Positions 1 to 8,574 are shown, numbered from the stretch's first letter. The stretch: DNA of 64,000 nt from Arthrobacter sp. Soil736 (GCF_001428005.1 NZ_LMSB01000056.1:70494-134493), one strand, 5' to 3'. The notes: generated by a model from the sequence alone, not told the origin. Numbers and translations: made by a program.

Positions 1-2
1 TC

Positions 3-314
3 TCCGGGGCACCGCTTGCCCGCCCGCCCCGGGATTCGCTGGCCGCCCACTCCGCGGACTACGACGGCGGCCTTGACCGGCTGCTCGACCGGCTGGGGGC
101 CACGCTGGAACCCGTTTACGGCTTCCGGTCGCTGCTGGCCTTCAAGGCCAAGTTCAAGCCGGACTACACGCCCATGTACCTGCTCTTCCCGGATGCTGCC
201 GCGCTGCCCGCCATCGCCAATGCCATCACCCGGGCCTACCTCCCCACCGTCAAGCTTGGCCAGGGACTCACCCTGGCGCGCGGCCTCTTCTCCCGCCCGC
301 GCGCGGACAGGTGA
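3..314 (+). CDS. C-terminal part of a DUF2156/lysyl-phosphatidylglycerol synthetase-type protein (truncated by window edge)
   Basis: The frame is open from the first bases to TGA at 312-314 and gives 103 residues without a start, so the gene begins outside the window. It contains a run reading YDGGLDRLLDRLGATLEPVYGF, then FKAKF(K/Q)PxYxPMYLLFPD and a closing AxxAITRAYLP. This is the usual end of the GNAT-fold DUF2156 domain found in MprF-like aminoacyl-phosphatidylglycerol synthetases, where an aminoacyl group is moved onto a membrane lipid. Only the C-terminal third of that domain is visible. Whether membrane segments precede it cannot be seen, so the exact subfamily is open. It converges on the phosphoesterase gene 30 bases downstream. 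Confidence 0.6.
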   Translation, partial: SGAPLARPPRDSLAAHSADYDGGLDRLLDRLGATLEPVYGFRSLLAFKAKFKPDYTPMYLLFPDAAALPAIANAITRAYLPTVKLGQGLTLARGLFSRPRADR

Positions 315-344
315 ACCGGCCAGCGAGTCACCTGTGGCGCTGCG

Positions 345-1454
345 TCAGGAGCCGGCGTTGTAGACGTCCGGCCCGAAGCGGTTGAGATCCGGGGCCGCGG
401 CGTAGCCGAGGTAGGGCAGGTTGAAGATGTCCTCGATGCTGGCCAGCAGGCTGTAATGGTTGTAGGCCCGGTCAGAGGCTGAACCGGCCTTGACCAGCGG
501 TGACAGCACTAGAGCCCCGACCAGGCCGCCGCCGGCGCCGCCGGGCAGGGAGGACTCGGCGCTTTCCTTCCCCTCAGCCTCGTCGAACGTGATGACCAGG
601 AGCCCGTCCTGCCGGAAGGCGGCGGAGGACAGGATCTCCGGGACCTGCTGCCGGAGCCATTCGTCAGCGGAGGCAAGGCCGCCCTGGCGCCCGTCAGCGC
701 AGGGGCTGTCATGGCCGTCGTTGCACAGGTTGGGGCTGATGTAGGAGAGGTTCGGCGTCGTGGCGGCCGACTTGAGGTCGGAAGCGAGGTTGCTGAAGTC
801 CACCACGTTGCTCTGGCACTCGGGCGAGGCCGTGATCGCGGTGAAATAGACGAACGGGTTGTGCCGGGTGGCGTATTGTCCGTCCGGGCCCGCGTTCTGG
901 TTCGGGTCCCTGGCGCCCGGCTCCGGATGGCGGCACGGCGTCCCCATGTCCTCCATGTACCCCTTCCACGACTTCCCGGCGGCGCTGAGCTGGCCAGCCA
1001 GCGTGGGCACGGAGTCGGGATAAACGCAGCCGCTGCCCTGCAGATGGCCCAGGGATTCCGTGCCGGTGGCGCTAAAGGGCGCGTACGTGGGGCAGTCGTG
1101 GCTGGTGTTGGGGTTGGGGCCCTGCCCGGACAGCTGGGCGATGTAGTTGGTCAAAGATGAGTGGCCGATCGCGTAGTACTTCGTCAGGAGCTCGCCCTGG
1201 GGACGCAGCGTCCGGGACAGGTATGGGGCTTCAGACTCTTCGCCCCAGACGTCCCGGTACGACTTGTTCTCCAGGTTGATCACGAAGACATGCCCCGGCT
1301 TTGCCGCCCCGGACGGGGAAGGAGACGGGCCCGGACCGGGGCCCGGCTGGCAGGCGGCGAGCGCCGCCACCAGCGCAACGCATGCCAGGAGGGTGGAAGC
1401 GCGGCGCAGGTTGGCGCCTCTCCCGTTCCGTACCCGGCTGTGGCCAGCGGTCAT
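345..1454 (-). CDS. Secreted lipoprotein phosphoesterase (alkaline phosphatase/acid phosphatase family, PF04185-like)
   Basis: A 369-residue exported phosphoesterase. The N-terminus has an Arg-rich stretch, a hydrophobic segment and a lipobox LAAC at about residues 32-35, followed by a Gly/Pro/Ser linker. The catalytic domain opens with HVFVINLENKSY, has the AIGHSSLTNYIAQLSGQ segment of this superfamily, a DCPTY segment, and a late VITFDEAEG motif typical of metal-dependent phosphoesterases in the phospholipase C/AcpA group. The ATG at 1454 is chosen because AGGAGG lies 9 bases upstream; an ATG at 1508 in frame has no such site. Substrate (phosphate ester or phospholipid) cannot be told. The gene diverges from the tyrosine phosphatase gene and is probably involved in extracellular phosphate scavenging. 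Confidence 0.8.
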   Translation of the reverse strand: MTAGHSRVRNGRGANLRRASTLLACVALVAALAACQPGPGPGPSPSPSGAAKPGHVFVINLENKSYRDVWGEESEAPYLSRTLRPQGELLTKYYAIGHSSLTNYIAQLSGQGPNPNTSHDCPTYAPFSATGTESLGHLQGSGCVYPDSVPTLAGQLSAAGKSWKGYMEDMGTPCRHPEPGARDPNQNAGPDGQYATRHNPFVYFTAITASPECQSNVVDFSNLASDLKSAATTPNLSYISPNLCNDGHDSPCADGRQGGLASADEWLRQQVPEILSSAAFRQDGLLVITFDEAEGKESAESSLPGGAGGGLVGALVLSPLVKAGSASDRAYNHYSLLASIEDIFNLPYLGYAAAPDLNRFGPDVYNAGS

Positions 1455-1685
1455 CACATCCTGCCTCCTGAAGCCAATCCGAAGCGCCCATCCGTCCAAG
1501 GGTTCCATCGTGCCACCACGTCCCCCGCAGGCAGATGAAGGGAACCTGAGAGTTCCATGGGAAGGGGCTTCCTCAACTGGGTTGCCGGACTGCAGGCGAT
1601 TCCCCCGGAGCCCGCGGGTGCCTGCATGTTAAGTTGAAATGTGCGGACAGGCCTGTCCGCCTCTGCCGCCGGAAAGAGCCAACAC

Positions 1686-2333
1686 GTGGAATCGCCTTCG
1701 CCAGTCCGAATACTGACCGTCTGCACGGGCAACATCTGCCGCTCCCCCGTGGCGGAACGGCTGCTGCAGGCCGGGCTGGACCAGGTGCTGCCCGGCGGCT
1801 TCGAGGTCCGCAGCGCCGGAACCCGCGCCATGGTGGGCGATCCTGTCCAGCCGCTTTCCGCGGACATCATCCGCACCTTCGGCGGCACCGCGGACGGTTT
1901 CGCGGCGCGCCAGCTCACCGGCAAGATCCTTCGCAAGGTGGACCTGGTCCTCACCATGACCTCCGCACACCGCGGCGAGGTGCTCCAGCTGGACGCCTCC
2001 CTCCTGAAGCGGACCTTCACCATCCGCGAGTTCGCCCGGATGCTGGATATCCTCGAGGAACGCGAAGGCCATGCAGGCGAGGGCGAAGCCGCCGAGCACG
2101 GCCAGGCTGGCCTCCTGAACGGCGAAAAAATCTCCGCCAACACCAAGCTGTGGCGCAAGCTCCCGGCCCGGGCCGCGTCCGTGAGGCACCTTGCGCTTGC
2201 ACCGGAAGCCGCGGACAACGACGTCGTTGACCCGTACCGCCGCAGCCCCGAGTACTACCACCAGATGGAAGACGAACTGGCTCCGTCCATCATCTCCATC
2301 CTGCGCTTCGCCCGGCTGAACATCCCCTCCTGA
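1686..2333 (+). CDS. Low-molecular-weight protein tyrosine phosphatase family protein
   Basis: A 215-residue cytosolic LMW-PTP. The P-loop CTGNICRS (CX5R-S) lies about 10 residues from the start and the general acid region is DPYRRSPEYYHQM near the C-terminus, so both halves of the active site are present. It is longer than the usual 150-160 residues because of an insert of about 50 residues (about positions 110-165). In actinobacteria such enzymes often act on capsule or cell-wall kinases; that role is inference. GTG 1686 is preferred over an upstream start at 1641 because GGAAAGAG sits 7 bases before it and the P-loop normally lies close to the N-terminus. An LCP cell-wall ligase gene is nearby but not in the same operon. 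Confidence 0.8.
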   Translation: MESPSPVRILTVCTGNICRSPVAERLLQAGLDQVLPGGFEVRSAGTRAMVGDPVQPLSADIIRTFGGTADGFAARQLTGKILRKVDLVLTMTSAHRGEVLQLDASLLKRTFTIREFARMLDILEEREGHAGEGEAAEHGQAGLLNGEKISANTKLWRKLPARAASVRHLALAPEAADNDVVDPYRRSPEYYHQMEDELAPSIISILRFARLNIPS

Positions 2334-2388
2334 CACCGGCGCTCAACGGCCCCCGCGATGCGCACGTTGCGTGCAACAGTGACGGCGC

Positions 2389-3213
2389 TCATCGATCAGC
2401 CGGTTTCGTTCCAAAGGCCACGGCGACCGGTGCGAGCCTGGTATCCGATCCACATTCGGCACAGCAGGAACCGCCCGGATCCGTGTGTGCCAGGGTGACC
2501 GCCATGGTTTCGGTCCCACCCGATGCTGCGGGTCCGGCCGGGACGCAACAGTCATCCTCTTCTTCGGCGTGGTCGGTTGCCGCGTTCGGGACGGCGCAGC
2601 AGGCGTCGCCGCGCCAGGCGTTGATGCCTTCACGGACGGCGATGCCGGCGATAACCAGGGCGGCTCCGGCGTCCGCCCACCACCAGCCCAGGGCGCTGTT
2701 CAGGACCAGGCCCACCAGCAGGACGGCGGAGAGGTAGGTGCACAGCAGCGTCTGTTTGGAATCGGCCACGGCTGTCCGCGAACCAAGTTCCCGCCCGGCG
2801 CGGCGCTGCGCCCAGGACAGCACGGGCATGATGGCCAGGCTCAGGGCGGCGATCACAATCCCGGGCGTGGAGTGCTGGGCCTCTCCCCCGCCAGTAAGGG
2901 CCCGGACTGCGTCCGCCGTGACGAACGCCGCGAGAGCGAAGAAGGACAGGGCGATGATCCGCAGCGTCAGGTGCTCGCGCCGCTCCGGGTCTTTGGCGGA
3001 AAACTGCCAGGACAGCGCCAGCGCCGACGCGACCTCGATCACCGAGTCCAGCCCGAAGCCGATCAGCGCCGAGGAGTCCGCGACGCCTCCGGCCCAGAGG
3101 GCCACCACGGCCTCGATGACGTTGTAGGTGATCGTCGCGGCCGCGAAAAGCCGGATCCTGAGGCTCAGTACCGCGCGGCGCTCGGCCGTTGGTGCCTGGA
3201 GCAGGGCGCTCAA
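2389..3213 (-). CDS. Cation diffusion facilitator-type heavy-metal exporter with Cys-rich tail
   Basis: A membrane protein of about 274 residues with about six hydrophobic segments (first one FAAATITYNVIEAVVAL). It carries the CDF-type acidic motif DSSALIGFGLDSVIEVASAL in the second helix and DSKQTLLCTY plus WWWADAGAALVIAG in helices 4-5, the places where CDF transporters bind the metal. The C-terminal 65 residues hold DACC, DDCC and CCAEC clusters, an unusual thiol-rich tail. Start: a TTG at 3213 overlaps the regulator stop codon as TTGA; a GTG at 3222 is possible. It is translationally coupled to the CmtR-like gene upstream, so Cd/Pb/Zn-type efflux is inferred. Exact metal unknown. Confidence 0.85.
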   Translation of the reverse strand: MSALLQAPTAERRAVLSLRIRLFAAATITYNVIEAVVALWAGGVADSSALIGFGLDSVIEVASALALSWQFSAKDPERREHLTLRIIALSFFALAAFVTADAVRALTGGGEAQHSTPGIVIAALSLAIMPVLSWAQRRAGRELGSRTAVADSKQTLLCTYLSAVLLVGLVLNSALGWWWADAGAALVIAGIAVREGINAWRGDACCAVPNAATDHAEEEDDCCVPAGPAASGGTETMAVTLAHTDPGGSCCAECGSDTRLAPVAVAFGTKPADR

Positions 3214-3536
3214 GCCAGGCACGTCCCGTCCGGGGCGCAGCAGGCCGGATCCACCGCGAGGACAACACCGATCAGGTCCTTGATCGCGTGGCCCAGCCGC
3301 GCGTCCGCGAGTTCGTACCGGCTCCGCCGCCCGTCCGGAACGGCAACGACCAGGCCGCAGCCGCGCAGGCACGTCAGGTGGTTGGACATGCTCTGCCGGG
3401 ACACCCCTAGGGTGTCGGCCAGATCAGAAGGGTAGGACGGGGCGTCAGAAAGGGCCAGGAGGATCCGGGCGCGGGTGGGGTCCGAGACCGCGTACCCGAA
3501 CCGGGCCAGCACGGGTGCCTGCGTGAGCGTTTCCAT
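3210..3536 (-). CDS. cmtR: ArsR/SmtB-family metal sensor, CmtR-like
   Basis: A 108-residue winged-helix repressor with the recognition region SRQSMSNHLTCLRGCGLV. The LTCLRGCG segment places Cys56 and Cys60 in the DNA-binding helix, exactly the arrangement known for mycobacterial CmtR, which binds Cd(II)/Pb(II) with two cysteines there and one in the C-terminal tail; here the tail offers Cys99, Cys100 and Cys106. It heads a two-gene operon with the CDF exporter, whose start overlaps its stop. Two direct repeats upstream are the likely binding sites. Metal identity is inferred from the motif. Confidence 0.88.
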   Translation of the reverse strand: METLTQAPVLARFGYAVSDPTRARILLALSDAPSYPSDLADTLGVSRQSMSNHLTCLRGCGLVVAVPDGRRSRYELADARLGHAIKDLIGVVLAVDPACCAPDGTCLA

Positions 3537-3558
3537 GCCACAAAAGTACAGCCCCGGA

Positions 3559-3583
3559 TGTATTCACGCAAAGGTGTATTCAC
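3559..3583. promoter_or_regulatory. Direct-repeat operator upstream of the CmtR-like gene
   Basis: The nonamer TGTATTCAC occurs twice, at 3559-3567 and 3575-3583, with a 16-base period, 23 bases before the regulator start on the opposite strand. Placement between the divergent regulator and LCP genes fits an autoregulatory operator. Not a perfect palindrome. Confidence 0.5.
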
Positions 3584-3676
3584 TCATGGTGATAGCCTGC
3601 TCGCCTCCCGGCCAACACGAAAAACCCGCCCGCCGACGTCGTTCTTTCCGAAGAATTTTGGTGGTACCGTCCGATC

Positions 3677-4771
3677 ATGGAATCCCGGAATGATCCGGAC
3701 AAGACGGGCGACGCAGCCCCCTCCGCAGGACCCCCGAAGGGCAAGCGGACGGCCTTCAGGGTGCTGCTGGCGGCACTGATCGTGATCCCGCTGGTGGCCG
3801 CCGGCATCATCTTCAACCTGGCGCGTAGCTGGGATACCAACACGGCCACGCTCGAAACCGAGAGCCCGACCGCCACCGCCACGCCCACGCCGACGCCGAC
3901 GCCCGCCGCGAAGCCGTCCCCCGCCAAGCCCAAGCCGGTGAAGCCGCCGCCGCCGCCGACGCTGCCCATGAACATCCTGGTCCTGGGCAGCGACCACCGC
4001 CGCGGTGACCCCCCGAACCCCAACGGCCTGCCCGACCAGCGCGCGGACGCCATGATCCTGGTCCACCTGGCGCGGGACGGCAGGCACCTGTACGGCATCT
4101 CGATCATGCGCGACACCTGGGTGCCCATCCCCGGCTACGGCGAAGCGAAAATCAACTCGTCCCTGACCCTTGGGGGCGTGCCGCTGGCCGTGAGGACCGT
4201 GGAATCACTGTTTGGCCAGAAGATCCAGCACGTCATGATGATGGACTTCGAGGGCTTCAGGGGCATTACCGAGGCACTCGGCGGCGTGGACGTCAAAGTC
4301 AGGGAGGCCTTCACCTCCACACACGACACGCACCAGCACTTTCCTGCGGGCGTGAACAATCTGAAGGGCCAGCGGGCACTTGAATTCGTCCGGGAGCGCT
4401 ACGCGTTTGCCGACGGCGACTTCCAACGGATCAGGGACCAGCAGACCTTCATCCGCGCCACGCTTGCCAAGCTCCTCTCCGCAAAGACCCTGTCCAACCC
4501 CGTGACCATGTACAAGGTGGTCAGCACGGCGTCCCGGTACATGCAGGTGGACAAGGGACTGAATGCCGCCACACTCGCCAGCCTGGCGTACAGCCTCCGC
4601 AACGTCCGCCTGCAGGACGCCGTGTTCTTCAACATGCCAACCGCCGGTCTCGGGTTCAGCACCGACGGGCAGTCCATCGTCCTGCCGGACTACGGCGCCT
4701 TCTCCGCCGTCGGGGCGGCGCTGGGGAGGGACACCGTGGGGGCGTACGTGGCGCAGAACAGGCCCGGCTGA
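3677..4771 (+). CDS. LytR-CpsA-Psr (LCP) family cell-wall polymer ligase
   Basis: A 364-residue enzyme that would attach undecaprenyl-linked glycopolymers to peptidoglycan on the outer face of the membrane. It has a cytosolic tail, one membrane segment (about residues 30-48), an extracytoplasmic Thr/Pro/Lys-rich linker with TPTPTPTP (about 60-95), and the LCP domain: NILVLGSDHR, DQRADAMILVHL, GISIMRDTWVPIPGYGEAKINSS, and later LKGQRALEFVRERYAFADGDFQRIRDQQ. These hold the Asp/Arg residues that bind the lipid pyrophosphate in known LCP structures. It is monocistronic and diverges from the metal-sensor operon. Confidence 0.9.
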   Translation: MESRNDPDKTGDAAPSAGPPKGKRTAFRVLLAALIVIPLVAAGIIFNLARSWDTNTATLETESPTATATPTPTPTPAAKPSPAKPKPVKPPPPPTLPMNILVLGSDHRRGDPPNPNGLPDQRADAMILVHLARDGRHLYGISIMRDTWVPIPGYGEAKINSSLTLGGVPLAVRTVESLFGQKIQHVMMMDFEGFRGITEALGGVDVKVREAFTSTHDTHQHFPAGVNNLKGQRALEFVRERYAFADGDFQRIRDQQTFIRATLAKLLSAKTLSNPVTMYKVVSTASRYMQVDKGLNAATLASLAYSLRNVRLQDAVFFNMPTAGLGFSTDGQSIVLPDYGAFSAVGAALGRDTVGAYVAQNRPG

Positions 4772-4827
4772 CGTCCGACGGCGGCAGGCGCCGTCGTGCT
4801 GGACGCGATTGGCCGTTGGTCCATGCG

Positions 4828-6039
4828 TCATCGGACATGTGCGCCTCTGGTGAGGCGCACGGCGACGGCGATGAGTGCGGCGATTCCGGTGGCGGCTGCC
4901 ATGGCGTACGCCATGGCAGTGAAGGAGCCGAGCCAGGCTGCCACGGCCGGGCCGGCGGCCGGAGCGAGGGCTGTGACGGCGGTTAGGGGTGGGGCGAAGG
5001 TCCCTTGTAGGATGCCGAGGCTGTTTGTTCCCCACCGGTCGGCGACAATCGTGGCCTGCAGTAGCGTCTGGCAGCCGCGGACTGCACCGGCGAACATACC
5101 GGTGGCGATCAGCATGGGTGCCGGTCCTGGCAGGAGAGCGAGTAGAAGAACGGCGGCCGTGGCGGTGCCGGTTATGATCGGTAGCCGGGCTCTGGCAGGG
5201 ATGGCGGCGAAGAACAGCCGGCCGCCGACCTGTCCTGCCCCGACGAGTCCGAGGCCGAGCGCGGCCGTGGTGTAGCCGGCGCCCTTTTCCATTAGCAGGG
5301 GGATGATGTTCAGCGTTACGGTGTAGAGGCCGAGGCATAGGAGGACCATGAGTGCCTGCAGGCCGAGGAATTCGCCGCTGTGCCGGATGGAGCGCACCGC
5401 CGCCCTGTCGTCGGCCGCGGCAACTCCTGGCAGGTTGGGCGCCCAGGCGCGGTTCAGGTAGCGGGCGTGCAGGGGAACGGTGATCAGGGCCATCGCTCCG
5501 GCGAGAACGAGGAAGGCGCCCCGCCAGCCGAAGGCTGCGCAGAGGGCCGCGGTGAGCGGGGCGAAGATCGTGGACGCGAACCCTGCCACGAGGGTCAGGA
5601 TGGTCAGGGGCCTGACCCGGGATGGGCCGTACCAGCGGCTGATCACGGTGAATGCCGGCTGATACAGCACGGCGGCCTGCGCGGTTCCGGCCAGCAGCCA
5701 GGCAGCTGCGAACAAGGGCAAATTCGGCGCAACACCGACCAATATCAGCGCCAGAGTGCCTACCAGGGAGCCGCCGATCATCAGGCTGCGCGGGCCCGTC
5801 CTGTCCAGGATCCTGCCGACGGCGATCCCGGCCACGGCAGAGGCGATCAGTCCCGCGGAAAAGGCTCCCGTGACCAGCGCAGGGTTCCAGCCTGTGTCCT
5901 CGCTGATGGGCCGAACCGCCGCCAGCAATGCGTAGTAGAGGATGCCCCACCCGGTGGTCTGGGTGATGCACAGCGCGGCGAGGCCGCCGCGAGGTGCACC
6001 CTCCGCGACAAGTGTCCGGGATAGCGCGGGGGCGGGCAT
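4828..6039 (-). CDS. MFS transporter at the end of the arsenic operon
   Basis: A 403-residue protein with about 12 membrane segments. After helix 2 it has GRILDRTGPRSLMIGG, the conserved loop 2-3 motif of the major facilitator superfamily. The ATG lies one base after the arsC stop (TAG-C-ATG), so it is the last gene of a minus-strand arsenic operon. MFS proteins in such operons (ArsJ, ArsK) export arsenicals, but this sequence was not recognised as one of those, so its substrate is open. Because the ACR3 pump gene in this island is reduced to a scrap, this transporter is a candidate for part of the efflux job. Longer in-frame upstream sequence only reads back through arsC. Confidence 0.8.
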   Translation of the reverse strand: MPAPALSRTLVAEGAPRGGLAALCITQTTGWGILYYALLAAVRPISEDTGWNPALVTGAFSAGLIASAVAGIAVGRILDRTGPRSLMIGGSLVGTLALILVGVAPNLPLFAAAWLLAGTAQAAVLYQPAFTVISRWYGPSRVRPLTILTLVAGFASTIFAPLTAALCAAFGWRGAFLVLAGAMALITVPLHARYLNRAWAPNLPGVAAADDRAAVRSIRHSGEFLGLQALMVLLCLGLYTVTLNIIPLLMEKGAGYTTAALGLGLVGAGQVGGRLFFAAIPARARLPIITGTATAAVLLLALLPGPAPMLIATGMFAGAVRGCQTLLQATIVADRWGTNSLGILQGTFAPPLTAVTALAPAAGPAVAAWLGSFTAMAYAMAAATGIAALIAVAVRLTRGAHVR

Positions 6040-6040
6040 G

Positions 6041-6472
6041 CTAGTTCCCGGTGAGCTCCGCATAGAGCTTCTGGACCCGGGCCTTGATGTCGTCCCGGAC
6101 CAGGCGCATGCGTTCCATGCCCTCGATGCCACGTTCAGAGGGCTCGTCCGTTTCCCACACCTCGAATCGGGTGCCGTCGTGGGGTTCGAGTTTGGCTTCG
6201 GTGCCCAGGATGATGACGGCTTCGACTGTGTTCAGGACCTCGTCGGTGACGGGCTTGGGGTGTTCGCCGGTGATGTCGATGCCGAGTTCGGTCAGGGACT
6301 CCACGGCCTGGGGATTGAGGGACTTTCCGGGTTTGGTGCCTGCGGAGTAGACCGTGATGGCTCCTCCGGCCAGTTGGTTCATCAGGCCGGCGGCGAGCTG
6401 GGATTTGCCGCCGTTCTTGCTGCAGACGAAGAGCACGGCAGGGGACTTCTGGGCGTCGACTTCCTGGGTCAT
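6041..6472 (-). CDS. arsC: Arsenate-mycothiol transferase-type ArsC with Lys-variant P-loop
   Basis: A 143-residue LMW-PTP-fold protein. The anion loop reads CSKNGGKSQLAA: the usual CX5R arginine is lysine. The same NGGKS signature is, to my recollection, found in corynebacterial ArsC1/ArsC2, which join arsenate to mycothiol before mycoredoxin-1 frees arsenite. It ends with the ERGIEGMERMRLVRDDI segment of this branch. ATG overlaps the stop of the upstream arsC by ATGA, and the MFS gene starts one base after its stop. It is about 80% identical by eye to the arsC at 22480-22902, so one is a copy of the other or both came with related islands. Confidence 0.85.
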   Translation of the reverse strand: MTQEVDAQKSPAVLFVCSKNGGKSQLAAGLMNQLAGGAITVYSAGTKPGKSLNPQAVESLTELGIDITGEHPKPVTDEVLNTVEAVIILGTEAKLEPHDGTRFEVWETDEPSERGIEGMERMRLVRDDIKARVQKLYAELTGN

Positions 6473-7128
6473 GAGTGCGTTGTTTCCTTTGTGAGTGAGT
6501 CGACCAGGGTTTTGACCCGGTCTTGGATCTGGTCGCGGATCTCCCGGACCGTTTCGAGGGGCTGGTCGGCCGGGTCCGGCAGTTCCCAGTCCTCGTAGCG
6601 TTTGCCTGGATAGATGGGGCAGGAGTCGCCGCAGCCCATGGTGATCACCACGTCGGAGGCGCGAACGACGTCGTCGGTGAGCGGCTTGGGATAGTTCCGG
6701 GACAGGTCCAGACCCATCTCGGACATCACTGTCACTACAGCGGGATCGAGTTCGGCTGCCGGCAGGGAGCCGGCGGAGCGGACGTGGATCCTGCCCTTGG
6801 CTTCGACGGTGAGCAGGGCGGCGGCCATCTGGGACCGTCCGGCGTTCTGCACGCAGACGAATAGCACCTCGGGTGCCTCGGAGGCGACCGCTCCCTTGGA
6901 CTTGGCCAGGGCGTTCAGCCGGTCGCTGGCGAAGTGTTCTGTGGTGGCGGGCAGGTAGGTGGTGATCTTCGCTGTCCTGGCCAGGGCGGTGTAGGACTCG
7001 AACACATAGCGTTCGACGGTTTCGGCGGCAAAGATCCCGGCGAATCTCTCGCCGAGCCGGGCGCTGATCCGCTGCAGGACCTCGGTGTTGTCCTGCAGTC
7101 CCAGGCTGGTTTCACGGTTTTCAGTCAT
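6469..7128 (-). CDS. arsC: ArsC arsenate reductase with N-terminal helical domain
   Basis: A 219-residue two-part protein. Residues about 1-75 are a helical domain (LQRISARLGERFAGIF, ALARTAKITTYLPATTEHFASDRL) often joined to actinobacterial arsenate reductases. Residues about 85-219 are the LMW-PTP-type ArsC domain with CVQNAGRSQMAAALL, TMGCGDSCPIYPGKRYEDWELPDP and the Cys pair used by thiol-linked reductases. It would reduce As(V) to As(III) in the cytosol. ATG 7128 is preceded by an ACAGCACTCC-type spacer with weak ribosome site but defines the conserved N-terminus; sequence further upstream runs into the flavoprotein gene. Its stop overlaps the next arsC. Confidence 0.88.
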   Translation of the reverse strand: MTENRETSLGLQDNTEVLQRISARLGERFAGIFAAETVERYVFESYTALARTAKITTYLPATTEHFASDRLNALAKSKGAVASEAPEVLFVCVQNAGRSQMAAALLTVEAKGRIHVRSAGSLPAAELDPAVVTVMSEMGLDLSRNYPKPLTDDVVRASDVVITMGCGDSCPIYPGKRYEDWELPDPADQPLETVREIRDQIQDRVKTLVDSLTKETTHS

Positions 7129-7163
7129 GACAGCACTCCATTGCTTGGTTACTGGCTGGATTT

Positions 7164-8537
7164 CTAGTTGATGCCGGAGCGGCCGTGGAACAGGCCGGTG
7201 GGGAAGCCGACCAGCACCGGTTCGGGTGTCCCGCAGCAGCCGCTCTCCGCGGATGCCGCAGCGTGTGCCGGGACGTCGCAACTGGTGCCGGCGTCGGTGG
7301 AGCAGACGCCGGTCTCGGGGAGTTCGAGGTGGACCGTGTCCGCGCCGGCGTGGTCCCCGGCCAGGGCTGCGGCGACGGAGCGGACCTGTTCGTAGCCGGT
7401 GGCCAGCAGGAAGGTCGGTGCCCGGCCGTAGGACTTCATGCCGACGATGTAGAAGTCCTTGTCCGGGTGGGCCAGGACCTTGGCACCGTGCGGCGGGACG
7501 GTGCCGCAGGAGTGGAATTCGGGGTCGATCAGCGGGCCGAGCTCCACCGGCGCTTCGACGGCAGGATCAAGGTTGAGCCGGAGTTCGCGCAGGATGTCCA
7601 GGTCCGGGCGGAAGCCAGTGCAGGGCACCACGATGTCGGCGTCCAGTGTGCGGCCGTCCACGGCTTCGACGGTCACCTGCGAGTCGAGGGATTTCAGTGA
7701 GCTGATGCCGAAGCCGGTCTGCAGCTCGATGGTTCCTGCCTCGACGAGGCGGCGCAGGCGGGCACCGAGCTGGCCGCGCGCCGGCAGCCCGTCGACGTCG
7801 CCGCCGCCGTAGACCTTCGCCGCGGAGTCGCCGCGGACAGCCCACAGGATCCTGGTGTCCGGCTCGTCTTTGGCGAGGTCGGCCAGACTGATGAGGGTGT
7901 TGGCGGCGGAGTGGCCGGCCCCCACCACCAGGACGCGGCGTCCGGCAAATGACCGGCGGTCCCGGCCTGTGACATCGGGCAGCGGCGCGGAAATCCTGTC
8001 CGCGGCGGCGTCCTCGCCGATGGCCGGCAACCCGGAGGTCCCCAGCGGGTTGCGGATGGACCACGTTCCGGAGGCGTCAACGACCCCGGCCACGGTGTGG
8101 TCGCGGGTTTCGCCGTCCTCGTGCTCGACGCGGACCACGAACGGCGTGGTGTCCCGGTTCCGCACGTGGGTCTTGTCCAGGCTCTGGCGCGTCACGGCCA
8201 CGACGCGCGCGCCGGTCTGCAGCCGCGAGGCAATCTCCGGCAGCGCCGCCAGCGGCGTCAGGTAGCTGTCGATGAGTTCGCCGCCGTACGGCAGTGCTGT
8301 GGGCCGCGGGGATTCCCAGCCGGAACCTTCGAGCAGGCGGAGGGCGGCGGCGTCGAGGTTGAACCGCCACGGTGAGAACAGCCGGATGTGGCGCCACTGC
8401 TCAACGGCCGCGCCCGCCGTCGGGCCTGCCTCGAAGACCAGCGGCTCCAGGCCGCGTTCGAGTAGGTGCGCCGCGGCGGCAAGGCCCACCGGGCCGGCGC
8501 CGATGACGGCAACGGGAAGGTTCATCGCTGAATCCAT
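7164..8537 (-). CDS. FAD/NAD(P)-binding oxidoreductase of the arsenic operon (ArsO-like)
   Basis: A 457-residue flavoprotein with an FAD-binding GAGPVGLAAAAHLL motif near the start, a second nucleotide-binding VVGAGHSAANTLISL motif at about 205, and a late YIVGMKSYGRAPTFLLATGYEQ segment, the layout of flavin monooxygenase/thioredoxin-reductase-like enzymes. Such genes recur in actinobacterial arsenic islands and some are called arsO; the reaction is not firmly known. The last 55 residues are unusual, with CSTDAGTSCDVP and ESGCCGTPEP, giving extra cysteines close to the stop. It lies between the Cys-Cys peptide gene and arsC on the same strand. A start 12 bases inside (Met5) is equally possible. 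Confidence 0.8.
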   Translation of the reverse strand: MDSAMNLPVAVIGAGPVGLAAAAHLLERGLEPLVFEAGPTAGAAVEQWRHIRLFSPWRFNLDAAALRLLEGSGWESPRPTALPYGGELIDSYLTPLAALPEIASRLQTGARVVAVTRQSLDKTHVRNRDTTPFVVRVEHEDGETRDHTVAGVVDASGTWSIRNPLGTSGLPAIGEDAAADRISAPLPDVTGRDRRSFAGRRVLVVGAGHSAANTLISLADLAKDEPDTRILWAVRGDSAAKVYGGGDVDGLPARGQLGARLRRLVEAGTIELQTGFGISSLKSLDSQVTVEAVDGRTLDADIVVPCTGFRPDLDILRELRLNLDPAVEAPVELGPLIDPEFHSCGTVPPHGAKVLAHPDKDFYIVGMKSYGRAPTFLLATGYEQVRSVAAALAGDHAGADTVHLELPETGVCSTDAGTSCDVPAHAAASAESGCCGTPEPVLVGFPTGLFHGRSGIN

Positions 8538-8574
8538 GCTGTCCTAATTTCTCATCGATTGGTGATAGTAGGGG

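Noticed and set aside
4205..5971. 588-codon minus-strand open frame
   Set aside because: Covers parts of the LCP gene and the MFS gene in a wrong frame; His/Arg-rich low-complexity product.
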